64,000 nt of DNA, taken from Pyrinomonadaceae bacterium. Its GTDB lineage: Bacteria; Acidobacteriota; Blastocatellia; Pyrinomonadales; Pyrinomonadaceae. Numbering within the stretch: the first letter of the stretch is position 1; each line of letters starts with the position of its first letter. Under the pieces are notes generated by a model that was given only the letters and a program-made list of their open reading frames with translations, made no database searches and had not been told where the DNA came from. The position numbers and the translations under genes are program-made. Location: assembly GCA_019694395.1 (NCBI GenBank), contig JAIBCC010000003.1, forward strand, positions 298,343-362,342, written 5' to 3'. Of this stretch, positions 24,301-31,703 are shown piece by piece.

Positions 24301-27300
24301 CCAGCGTCGGAAGCGCATCGGTTGAATTCGAGGTCGCTGATTTGAAGGCGGAAATTACGCTTGTTTCGCCGACTACTGCAAAAGTTACGGTTGGCGCACC
24401 CGTTTCATTTTCCGCCAAACTTCTTTCGGGCGGCGAAGAAATTTCGGGCAATTACATTTATCGTTTCCAGCCTTCGCCTGAAGTAAAATTCGATACCAAT
24501 GAATCCGCCAAAAAACAAACCAACGCAATTTTCTCCAAGCCGGGACGCGAAAAAGTTTGGGTTCAAGTGCTTGAAAAGAAAGGCGAAACACTTGAACCAG
24601 TTGCCAAATCCGAACAGATCGAAGTCGAAATTGGTCTACCGGAATTAAAGATCACTTTTGATCAGGAAAAGGCTTTAGTCGGAAAAGCAGTCAAAGCTAA
24701 AGTTGAAGTAAACCCCGCCGATTTGAAAGATATTGATTTTCGTTGGGAATTACCAAGCAATGCGCGTCAAACTTTGCAATCACCCGATGCCAAAGAAGTT
24801 ACTTTTATTCCGCAGGATTTGAAACCGATAACCGTTAAAGTAAATGCCCGTGTTCCGGTTTCGGGCGAAGATTTAGGCACGAAAGAAGCAACAATTACCG
24901 CGCAAAAATATGATGTCAGAGTCAATGTTTTAGGCGCGGAAGGTCCGAAACCGCAAGTTTGGAAAGAAGGAGTTGGATTGGTCACGGTTGAAAACGGAAT
25001 TGCCATTCATCAATTTGTCGGGCTTCGTGCCGAAATTTCACCGTTACCGGAAAATCCAAGATATGAATGGATGTTGAATGCTGATTCGCACTTTGCCGGA
25101 AACAGTATTACCCAGCAAATTCGTGTTTCACGGAGTCAAACGGGAACTTGCGAAGCGACAGTTATCGTCCGAGATAAAGACGGAATCGAACTCGGACGCG
25201 GCAGCGGGACATTTAATGTTTCGGTTTCACAAATAGAACTCGACAAAGCTAAAACAATGGGCAGCGCAACTGGTAAATTAAATCAGGCGAAGGAAATTAT
25301 CAAAAAAGGTCAGCTTGATGAAGCAATCACGTTGGTTGACGAAGTTCTCAAAGCCAGCCCGAAAAATACCGAAGCCGCGACGCTTTCCAAAAAGTGGAAA
25401 AAAGACCGCACGACAATTACCGCACAACTAGCCAAGGTTCGCAGTTTGATTGACCAACAAATGTTTCCCGAAGCCAGTAATGAAATGATCGTTGCTAAAA
25501 ATCTGCACAATCTTTACCCGCCCGTTCTCGAAATCGAAAAAGAACTCAACGACAAATGGGGCAAGCACGATTCGGGCGTAAATCTGGCGGTTGGAGAAGT
25601 CCGTTTGGCAAATGAAGCAAGAGATTTCAAAAAAGCTCTGGAGTTAGCCAAAGAGATTCGCGCCAAATATCGTTTAATGAGCGGAACTGAACAAACTCTC
25701 AAAAATTATGAAGATTGGGCAACTACTCACGAAGCTGAAAAAAATCGTCAACGGGCAATTTTAGCGCAAGGCGAAGCCAAATTTAACGCTTACGATTATG
25801 AAGGCGCAATCAAAGATTTCGATGTGATGTGGGGAAACAATCACTACGAATATTGGAGTATTTATCAACCTGAACCGAAGAAATACGGCGATTTGCGAAA
25901 CGAAGCATTTACCCGTCTCAAACGAATTAACGAACTGATGCCGTTGGTCGGACAAGTAGTTGATAATCCGAATTTCAACAAAACAATGATTCAAACGGCA
26001 CTCAAAAATGTTGAGGAAGTTTTGCAGCTTCAACCAACTAACGCCAAAGCACAAGAATACAAAACAACTCTTACCGAACGACTTGGACGTGGTGAAAAAG
26101 GGATGCAGTATGAGCAAGCCATCAAAAAAGGCAATGAATATTCTGATGCTCAAAACTATGGCGAAGCAATTAAAGAATATGATAAAGCGATTAAAGCCGA
26201 TGGAAAAAGTGCCGAAGCTTATCGCCTTCGCGGAAGGGCAAAACGCGCCAATGGAGACTTAAAAGGTGCGCTCAAAGATTTTGATAAATCCCTTGAACTT
26301 AATCCGAACAATAGTAAAACCTTTGTCGGACGCGGTTTAGTTCGGGAAAAAATACCTGACCTCGATGGTGCTTTGAGCGATTATAGTCGGGCAATTGAAC
26401 TTGACTCGAATTATACCGCTGCTTACAGCAATCGCGGAGGTTTGCGGATAGATATTAACGATTTTCAGGGAGCTATCACAGACTTTGATAAGGTCATTTC
26501 GCTTGATCCGAAAAATACGTCGGCTTATATCAATCGAGGGGTGGCAAAAACCCGGCTTGAAAACTACAGCGAAGCACTCAAAGACTACAATAAAGCCATC
26601 GAATTAGACTCCACAATAAGTTTGACCTATAACAATCGCGGTTACACCAAAGAAAAACTTAATGATTTGAAAGGGGCTTTGAGCGATTACGAAAAAGCGG
26701 TTGCGCTTGATCCAAACAGTGAAACCGCTCAAAGTCGTTTGTCAAAATTAAAAGAAAAAATGCAGGGTAATCAGGTCGCCGTCAAACCAAATCCAACACC
26801 TTTGCCAACATCAACTCCGAAACCGACTCCAACTAATATTCCCGCCGGAAAAGAGGCTGAGATTTTCAATAATATGAATATCTACGGTGTGCAGAATAAA
26901 CCAACCGCGCTGACGAAATTCACAATCACTAAACCTCACGTCATTACTTACATTTTTACTTATCATTGGAATAATGCCAGTGGTAATCAAAAAGCCGGAT
27001 TCATCGGAATCTACAATGATAAAGGCGAAAAATTTGGTCCCTGGCAAGCCAGAGGAACACCCGGACAAGGCGGAGTTCCAAACGCAAATTGGGAAGTTTT
27101 TCCAAATATCACGATTCCGGCAGGAACTTATACAATTGTTGTTTCTTCCGAAGAAACCTGGTCGCAAAATTCACAAAGCGGCGGTAAGGGAATGGCGATT
27201 GTTAAAGGTTATGCGACAGGTGGAAACTCAACAGTTACAACCAATAAACCTCCGATAACTCCAAACAAAACTCCAATTGTTTCAAATCAAGGCGCAGTGG

Positions 27301-27569
27301 TCGTTGCCGTAATTCAAAATCGTTCAAACGAAGCCGCTCACATCTTTGCCGAAGGCGATAATTTCGGACCGCACAACAAAATTCCGGCGGGTGGCAGTAA
27401 AGAGGTCAGCGTCAAGATGACCTCCGATGGCAGAATCAAATTCTTTGCCGGACGAAACGGAGTAGTGATTACCAGCAAAATCTGGACGGGTGATTCGGGC
27501 GATACGAATCGTTATCCAAAAGTCATTTTTGATGGAAATCAGCTGCTTATTACAACAGGACTAAGGTAA
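21321..27569 (+). CDS. Giant secreted multidomain protein: NTase-like motif, Ig-like regions, TPRs, YHWNN domain
   Basis: The protein has 2082 aa from the ATG at 21321 (TTG at 21306 is in frame). A signal peptide (YFFASLLIFALVFNSIA) comes first. Near residue 100, GVGSWIS and GGTSDHDLRLVM have the G-S...D-x-D pattern of polymerase-beta-type nucleotidyltransferases. Helical parts and two hydrophobic stretches (about 395-455) follow, then a PT-repeat linker (about 720). Next come a beta-rich domain, several Ig/PKD-like segments (FEYKWTGDHAGSG) and a TPR region (about 1310-1820) with six good repeats such as GEAIKEYDKAIKADGKSAEA. A second PT linker precedes the YHWNN domain (about 1845-1970) and a final beta domain. 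It heads an operon with the 27595 gene and has a sigma-54 promoter. The function is unknown; an extracellular scaffold is plausible. Confidence 0.8.
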   Translation: MCRKYFFASLLIFALVFNSIAQLSLGKYSPQPFSRTDTPIQSSKKFSENPLEKIESVQEDILDAATKNMLAGMEGTRREVALIVINTVNKSGAKIVGVGSWISGGKYLDPLKGGTSDHDLRLVMQNVSEAEAIGRWNAIRDEITRQVETKFGGNAQKVLQSINLYPPEVVLEGIDDAEEALTKLKNLKVNPNLGGAQAEGLWGKGAKAFRDTYEKTSGRIFWKEGNKVASGFADLLPLGETSGIYTIEGSANTASQFADKIDDAIRKYDPKTVRKNLHRLRDSLKKGRDLARVEKANYLDDLIKKFDAYGDDLEGLKKELMNPSTREALDNLVGRAKMDAELLKKFATSSHPRDIQILKEMLEEGTGRWARVKNTFSKVSSQVPWGALLKAFMAYLAYVQVKDISQNLGAGEQEKVFQTFLTEAGFAVSLPAGILSLIVSSILEDAKDAGYSFVTRFQDCEDLIAGIYEVKGREQVSENQKIETNIDRLAKEFTEESRIIPIVALHARLAASRGIDGKVTQKVDAEIEKKLNERCAPKVVEKWRNRRAELIGEAAEILQQIEKEINDAEIVGVVNPSQVILQNNKASAQATANLQIDAVNKSKQIQKYIDAISQLGGAQKLVAVSVKHSYRWKQDGKEISFNEEDFSPIKPVFNQSLANKTLNFNSVGQHSAQLEYVLQINLSTIAQDVLAAKSYLTKDIVKTASFFVEVIDKEEPTPTPTPSPTPSPTPTASTNSSALRFGGTMPDIYEGGNYEQGFELKRQNAKMTGTGECKWVAQVHSTIYGKIGPSFVYNEKDIQEEIDKFTSSSKAWGKTVQVREFAIGDFKGKFADSSVAFYPGGWGDGFRADGVSAEGRGWVIRDKQVVAVGYNIGGAGCWENSDQAFLMSQAKTAQAEAKAIVNSLTLIGGIFAKTPYKGPKLDGSDMPKLKLVVSPDVKKLKKGDVINVQAVIENEENAEKPFEYKWTGDHAGSGANVKFLANKPGKQSLSLNVPSVGSASVEFEVADLKAEITLVSPTTAKVTVGAPVSFSAKLLSGGEEISGNYIYRFQPSPEVKFDTNESAKKQTNAIFSKPGREKVWVQVLEKKGETLEPVAKSEQIEVEIGLPELKITFDQEKALVGKAVKAKVEVNPADLKDIDFRWELPSNARQTLQSPDAKEVTFIPQDLKPITVKVNARVPVSGEDLGTKEATITAQKYDVRVNVLGAEGPKPQVWKEGVGLVTVENGIAIHQFVGLRAEISPLPENPRYEWMLNADSHFAGNSITQQIRVSRSQTGTCEATVIVRDKDGIELGRGSGTFNVSVSQIELDKAKTMGSATGKLNQAKEIIKKGQLDEAITLVDEVLKASPKNTEAATLSKKWKKDRTTITAQLAKVRSLIDQQMFPEASNEMIVAKNLHNLYPPVLEIEKELNDKWGKHDSGVNLAVGEVRLANEARDFKKALELAKEIRAKYRLMSGTEQTLKNYEDWATTHEAEKNRQRAILAQGEAKFNAYDYEGAIKDFDVMWGNNHYEYWSIYQPEPKKYGDLRNEAFTRLKRINELMPLVGQVVDNPNFNKTMIQTALKNVEEVLQLQPTNAKAQEYKTTLTERLGRGEKGMQYEQAIKKGNEYSDAQNYGEAIKEYDKAIKADGKSAEAYRLRGRAKRANGDLKGALKDFDKSLELNPNNSKTFVGRGLVREKIPDLDGALSDYSRAIELDSNYTAAYSNRGGLRIDINDFQGAITDFDKVISLDPKNTSAYINRGVAKTRLENYSEALKDYNKAIELDSTISLTYNNRGYTKEKLNDLKGALSDYEKAVALDPNSETAQSRLSKLKEKMQGNQVAVKPNPTPLPTSTPKPTPTNIPAGKEAEIFNNMNIYGVQNKPTALTKFTITKPHVITYIFTYHWNNASGNQKAGFIGIYNDKGEKFGPWQARGTPGQGGVPNANWEVFPNITIPAGTYTIVVSSEETWSQNSQSGGKGMAIVKGYATGGNSTVTTNKPPITPNKTPIVSNQGAVVVAVIQNRSNEAAHIFAEGDNFGPHNKIPAGGSKEVSVKMTSDGRIKFFAGRNGVVITSKIWTGDSGDTNRYPKVIFDGNQLLITTGLR

Positions 27570-27594
27570 AAAATGAATAGAAGGAGGTAGAAAA

Positions 27595-28365
27595 ATGAAA
27601 AATCGAATTTTTATAACTATTCAAACCATTTTATTAGTGGGATTCTTAATTGCGGCAGGTTATGCACAGGAAAAAGTTATTTTTGATAATGGAAATATTT
27701 ACACCGTTTATAACAATCCGACAACTGCCACAAAATTTTCGGTTTCCCAGCCTTATGTTATTACTCAAATCGTAAATTATCATTGGAATAATGCTCGTGG
27801 CGCAAACCCCGGCACAATCAGCTTAAAAGATTCAAACGGGAATCTTTACGGACCGTGGTCAACCGCAGGTTCGCCCGGACAAGGCGGCGTGCCGAATGCT
27901 TATTGGACTGCTAATCCGAACGTAAAAATTCCGGCAGGCGAATATACGGTCATTGATTCTAGTCCGACAACCTGGGCTCAAAATTCCCAATCAGGTAATC
28001 GCGGATTTAGTTCGGTAAAAGGTTATCTGTGGAAACCGCCGACGCAAAGGCAGCTTGTTGCCATTGTCGAAAATCAGTCAAAACATAATGTTTTGATCTG
28101 GCAGGATCCTTATGAACCAAAAGGACCACAAGACGTTTTGAACTATCATCTTGAACCAGGTTGGAAAACAGGTCTTAAAGTGAAAATTACTTCGGACGGA
28201 ATAATTAAGTTCGTAGCAGGCACAGGAGGTGCAAGCAATACCGGACAATACAATAAAGCTATTGGAAGCTGCACTTGGAAAGACGATCCGTCAAATACAA
28301 GCCGTGTGCCGTATGTAATTTTTATGGCAAACGAGCAAATTGTTTGCCGTGACGGTAAGAGGTAA
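27595..28365 (+). CDS. Secreted protein with YHWNN domain and C-terminal beta domain
   Basis: The protein has 256 aa. The signal peptide is FITIQTILLVGFLIAAGYA. Residues about 25-140 are the YHWNN domain: ITQIVNYHWNNARGANPGT, LYGPWSTAGSPGQGGVPNAYW, IPAGEYTVIDSSPTTWAQNS. Residues about 155-256 are a second beta domain (LVAIVENQSKHNVLIW...SDGIIKFVAG...), which matches the C-terminal domain of the giant upstream protein in order and spacing. It is thus a detached copy of that protein's C-terminus. A strong AGGAGG site and a 25-base gap place it in the same operon. The conserved aromatic and Asn residues suggest ligand or sugar binding, which is inference only. Confidence 0.8.
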   Translation: MKNRIFITIQTILLVGFLIAAGYAQEKVIFDNGNIYTVYNNPTTATKFSVSQPYVITQIVNYHWNNARGANPGTISLKDSNGNLYGPWSTAGSPGQGGVPNAYWTANPNVKIPAGEYTVIDSSPTTWAQNSQSGNRGFSSVKGYLWKPPTQRQLVAIVENQSKHNVLIWQDPYEPKGPQDVLNYHLEPGWKTGLKVKITSDGIIKFVAGTGGASNTGQYNKAIGSCTWKDDPSNTSRVPYVIFMANEQIVCRDGKR

Positions 28366-28387
28366 AACATTTGCAATTTGAGGCTAA

Positions 28388-28410
28388 AGAGGCGCGATAA
28401 TTGCGCCTCT
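28388..28410. terminator. Bidirectional terminator hairpin
   Basis: AGAGGCGC (28388-28395) and GCGCCTCT (28403-28410) form a perfect eight-pair stem with a seven-base loop, between the convergent genes ending at 28365 and 28432. T-rich sequence follows on the plus side. Confidence 0.65.
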
Positions 28411-28431
28411 ACTATTTTATGATCTTTAATG

Positions 28432-28920
28432 TCAATAAATTAACCATCCATCAAAGACCCATCCGGTATAACCGTCATAACTGACCCTGCACCATCTTCC
28501 ACTGCGTCCGCCGATATTTACTCTAAAACCCTGACAGCCTAAAACCTTTACTGTTGCGCCGTGCGGAATTTGCAGAATTCTGTCGCCATAATCACTGCTC
28601 GGATCCGTCCGCAAAGCTAAAAAGCCGTCATTGGGCGAATTAACTCGTGCCGTTGCGGCAGAACTTTTGATGATCGGAACCTTTTGCCTGTTGGAAATTT
28701 GGTTTTTCTCTTTTTCCTGATCGGCAATTTTCTTTTCCAGTTCCTCAACTTTATCCTTCAGCTTATCATTTTCGTCTTTCGATGCAGGCGTTTGAGAAGC
28801 CACCGGAACAGGTGTAGATGGAGTAGGATTTGTGGATTGCTGCCACGGCGAAATCGTGCAGGCTAACCCAAAAACGAAAACTATCAATCCACTTAAAATT
28901 GAACTCAATAGGTTTTTCAT
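28432..28920 (-). CDS. Coiled-coil SH3 lipoprotein
   Basis: The protein has 162 aa from the ATG at 28920, which stands five bases after a perfect AGGAGG; a GTG at 28926 would overlap that site. The lipobox is FGLAC. A Ser/Thr/Pro linker leads to a short coiled coil (DKLKDKVEELEKKIADQEKEK), then a bacterial SH3 domain (residues about 90-162) with FLALRTDPSSDYGDRILQIPHGATVKVLG and WCRVSYDGYTGWVFDGWL. Such domains bind cell-wall peptides or other proteins at the envelope. It has a perfect sigma-54 promoter, divergent from the one serving the 29244 gene, which ties it to the YHWNN protein block. Confidence 0.85.
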   Translation of the reverse strand: MKNLLSSILSGLIVFVFGLACTISPWQQSTNPTPSTPVPVASQTPASKDENDKLKDKVEELEKKIADQEKEKNQISNRQKVPIIKSSAATARVNSPNDGFLALRTDPSSDYGDRILQIPHGATVKVLGCQGFRVNIGGRSGRWCRVSYDGYTGWVFDGWLIY

Positions 28921-28947
28921 ACTCACCTCCTTTCAAATTTAATTCGG

Positions 28948-28962
28948 GCAAAAATTGTGCCA
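28948..28962 (-). promoter_or_regulatory. Sigma-54 promoter of the SH3 lipoprotein gene
   Basis: On the minus strand TGGCACAATTTTTGC is a perfect match to TGGCACN5TTGC. Transcription should start near 28936, just five bases before the AGGAGG ribosome site, giving a very short leader. Confidence 0.87.
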
Positions 28963-29115
28963 GATTTAATACGCTTTTTACCTAGTTTTACAGTAAATAA
29001 TTTCTTTATTTTCAAGGATTTGGGTGGTTTTCCGCACGGCTTCTGAAAAATCCCCAGTTGCCATTAAAAAAGACGCATAATCAGTCCAAAAACACGGCTT
29101 TTGGTGCCGATTACA

Positions 29116-29130
29116 CGGCACATAAGTTGC
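29116..29130 (+). promoter_or_regulatory. Sigma-54 promoter of the HEXXH/FecR/YHWNN operon
   Basis: CGGCAC-ATAAG-TTGC has GG (29117-29118) and GC (29129-29130) at the right spacing, with one mismatch to consensus. It is divergent from the sigma-54 promoter at 28948, with about 150 bases between the two. The predicted start is near 29142. The 316-base gap 28927-29243 thus holds two sigma-54 promoters and a 19-codon frame. Confidence 0.82.
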
Positions 29131-29175
29131 GACTTAATTTTGTAGCAACAACTTCAGAATTCAGGAGTTGAGACG

Positions 29176-29235
29176 ATGAAATTAACCAAGATTTTATTTT
29201 TATTAACTGCAATTTCAATATTACAAAAAGATTGA
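29176..29235 (+). CDS. 19-residue leader peptide, signal-sequence-like
   Basis: ATG at 29176, preceded by an AGGAG ribosome site (29163-29167), encodes MKLTKILFLLTAISILQKD and ends at TGA (29233-29235). The stop overlaps the GAGGTGA ribosome site of the next gene, whose ATG is at 29244. The peptide looks like an isolated signal sequence with no mature part. It may be a translated leader that couples ribosomes to the next gene, or the remnant of a truncated secreted protein. Confidence 0.4.
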   Translation: MKLTKILFLLTAISILQKD

Positions 29236-29243
29236 GGTGATCT

Positions 29244-31691
29244 ATGAAAAAGAATCTTAAAATTCACCTGGCATCGGCTTTAACCATTTTTGCTCTGCTC
29301 TTTAACTCAATGGGTTTTTACGTTTTGGCTCAATCGGGTAACAGGCAAGATGCGATTAAACCAGCGATTGTTAAGGAAGTCGCAACTTATCTTAACCAAT
29401 TTGACGGAACTTGTTTTGGAAAAGTAATCAGTATTGGCGAAATCTCAAAATTTAGTTCTGCGCTGGAAAAAAACGTCAATCACTATTATGTTGGCGAAGA
29501 AGGAAAAAAACGGCTGAAAGAATTATCACCAAATGCGGAATCTTTTCATCATACTTACAAATTGATTGGAATGACAGCAGATTTTGCTTTTCCTTTCGAT
29601 CCTGCCAATCTTGAACCGTTTGAATCTAGTGCTGAGAAGAAAGGCTACAAAAATCGTCAAACGATGATGCACGAGGTCACGCATCATATCGAGTGGCTGA
29701 ACGGAGTTAAGGAAAGTTCAAAAACCGTTTTAGGCTATGAAAATCCGCGCTCGGAGCGCAACACAAATTATCAGGATTTTGTCATTAATGCATTGGCTAA
29801 ATGGGCAAAGAGCGAAGAACTTCTCAAAAAAGATCACAATCCATTGCAATATTTAACGCCGTGGAAAACCCTCGAAAAAAGTCTTGACGAATTAGAAAAA
29901 GGTTCAGCCGCCAAAGGAAATTTGCACGATGCTAATTTAGAGGAAATGACGGGGTTTCGGGTTAAACTGCAATCAATAAAAACACATTATCTCAGTAACA
30001 TTTGCGGCGAAGAGTTTCGGAATCTGGTCATTTTGGCAGATGCCCTACCTGATTTTACAAAAGTCCTTGAAGTTTCGGGCGCCAAAGAAATTCAACTTGG
30101 CGAAAGCGTTGAGCTAAAAACAAATTTGCAGGACAGGGGCGGTTTTGAAGTAGAACTAGATCCTGAACTAAAGCCGAGATTGGTCTGGAAAATTTCTGAA
30201 ACTGAAAGTAAAACAGGTAACTCAATCAGCTTTAAACCTGTTAAAGCCGGAACTTATTCGATAAAAGTCGAACAGTTGATTACGGTTGGAAAAAAAGATT
30301 ATTCGATAGCTGAGGGTGAATATAATTTGGCGGTCAAAGGACAAAGTAATGTTTCCAAACTTGTCGAATGGAAGGCAAAATGGGGTTCTATTTCGGCATG
30401 GGTGAGCGGAATTACCAGTCTGAAAACATCCGCCGTCACCAATGGAACGCAGTTCACGGGGCAGGCAAATGCAAGCAATAACATTAAAATTGAAGGCACA
30501 GTTCAAGCGGATTCAGCCGGAGGTCCCGGAGATATAGTCAGCCTCGATGGAGAACCGGTTTGCACTAAAAATGAAACGGACTACAAAGTAAAAATCAACA
30601 TCAAAAGCGACGGAGTTTCTCTTTATGCCTTATCACCAACCATTCCATGTGCGGGCGGAGATGCAAAATTCTCGTATCTTTTTGATCCGGCTAAATTGCC
30701 GAATAAAAAGAATTTAACCATTGAAGTAACAATTTCCGGTGGCAGAACTGAATACGGCACAGGATTACTGACAGGAAATATTCAATTAGTTTCTTTGGAG
30801 CCGACAGCAAATCCACCAACGTCAATTAAACCAATCAGCAACAGCACTCAAGGAAACAAAATCTCATCAACTAATGGGCAAGTAACAATTTCCAACGATG
30901 GAAAAAACTGGAACACAACGAATACAAACGCAAACTTAAAAACCGGCGACCAAATCAAAACAGGCGCAAATTCTTCGGCAAATTTTACTCTGGCAGATGT
31001 TATCAGCTTAATTCTCAGCGGAAATAGTTGGCTGGGAATTACAAATGATAATAAAGCTGCGCCGCAGCTCAAACTTTTCGGCGGAAACGTCAAAATCTCT
31101 TTGCCGAAAGGAAATAATCTGAAAGTTGAGATGTCACAGGCGATTGCGACCGTCAAAGGCACAAGTTTTGAACTGACAGAAAACGGCGAAAGGTCAATCG
31201 TCAAAGTTTCGGAAGGCGTGGTCGAATTTCGCAATAAAAACACGGGAGAAACCACGAATGTTTCCGCCGGACAAAGTTTTGTTGCTACTCCGCAAGGGTT
31301 GGGAATGATTTTAGGCACTCCGCAGGTTCAGCCTTCCGATGAAAAACAAATCTTTTCAACCGGCAATGATTACGGTGTTTTGAACGGCGGAACTTCACCG
31401 AGTTTTACTTTGCGCCAAGCCGTAATTGTAACTTACATCATGACTTATCACTGGAATAACGGACGCGGAACAACAGGCGGAACAATTACCTTGAAAAATC
31501 AGGACGGAAAACTTTTCGGACCTTGGAAAGTTAATGTGGTCAATAACGTCTATTGGATCGTTAATCCGCAAGTAACTTTGATGCCCGGAACTTATACGGT
31601 GATTGATTCTGAGCCGTCAACTTGGGCACAAAACCCAAACAGCGGCGGAAAAGGGCACACAATTATTAAAGGAATAGTTTTGCCCGATTAA
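29244..31691 (+). CDS. Secreted HEXXH protein with FecR-like and YHWNN domains
   Basis: The protein has 815 aa. The signal peptide is residues 1-28 (LASALTIFALLFNSMGFYVLA). Residues about 135-152 contain RQTMMHEVTHHIEWLNG, an HEXXH zinc-peptidase-type motif. The third ligand is not certain, although ENPRSERNTNYQDF lies downstream. Ig-like parts follow (ELKPRLVWKISETES). Residues about 560-690 are FecR-like (LKTGDQIKTGANSSANFTL...IATVKGTSFELTENGE...VSAGQSFVATP), in the form known from surface proteins rather than signalling FecR. The C-terminus (about 705-815) is the YHWNN domain (YIMTYHWNNGRG...FGPWKV...TWAQNPNSGGKG). It is driven by a sigma-54 promoter and followed after 12 bases by the 31704 gene. 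Peptidase activity is a possibility, not established. Confidence 0.78.
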   Translation: MKKNLKIHLASALTIFALLFNSMGFYVLAQSGNRQDAIKPAIVKEVATYLNQFDGTCFGKVISIGEISKFSSALEKNVNHYYVGEEGKKRLKELSPNAESFHHTYKLIGMTADFAFPFDPANLEPFESSAEKKGYKNRQTMMHEVTHHIEWLNGVKESSKTVLGYENPRSERNTNYQDFVINALAKWAKSEELLKKDHNPLQYLTPWKTLEKSLDELEKGSAAKGNLHDANLEEMTGFRVKLQSIKTHYLSNICGEEFRNLVILADALPDFTKVLEVSGAKEIQLGESVELKTNLQDRGGFEVELDPELKPRLVWKISETESKTGNSISFKPVKAGTYSIKVEQLITVGKKDYSIAEGEYNLAVKGQSNVSKLVEWKAKWGSISAWVSGITSLKTSAVTNGTQFTGQANASNNIKIEGTVQADSAGGPGDIVSLDGEPVCTKNETDYKVKINIKSDGVSLYALSPTIPCAGGDAKFSYLFDPAKLPNKKNLTIEVTISGGRTEYGTGLLTGNIQLVSLEPTANPPTSIKPISNSTQGNKISSTNGQVTISNDGKNWNTTNTNANLKTGDQIKTGANSSANFTLADVISLILSGNSWLGITNDNKAAPQLKLFGGNVKISLPKGNNLKVEMSQAIATVKGTSFELTENGERSIVKVSEGVVEFRNKNTGETTNVSAGQSFVATPQGLGMILGTPQVQPSDEKQIFSTGNDYGVLNGGTSPSFTLRQAVIVTYIMTYHWNNGRGTTGGTITLKNQDGKLFGPWKVNVVNNVYWIVNPQVTLMPGTYTVIDSEPSTWAQNPNSGGKGHTIIKGIVLPD

Positions 31692-31703
31692 AAAGGAGGA
31701 ATT

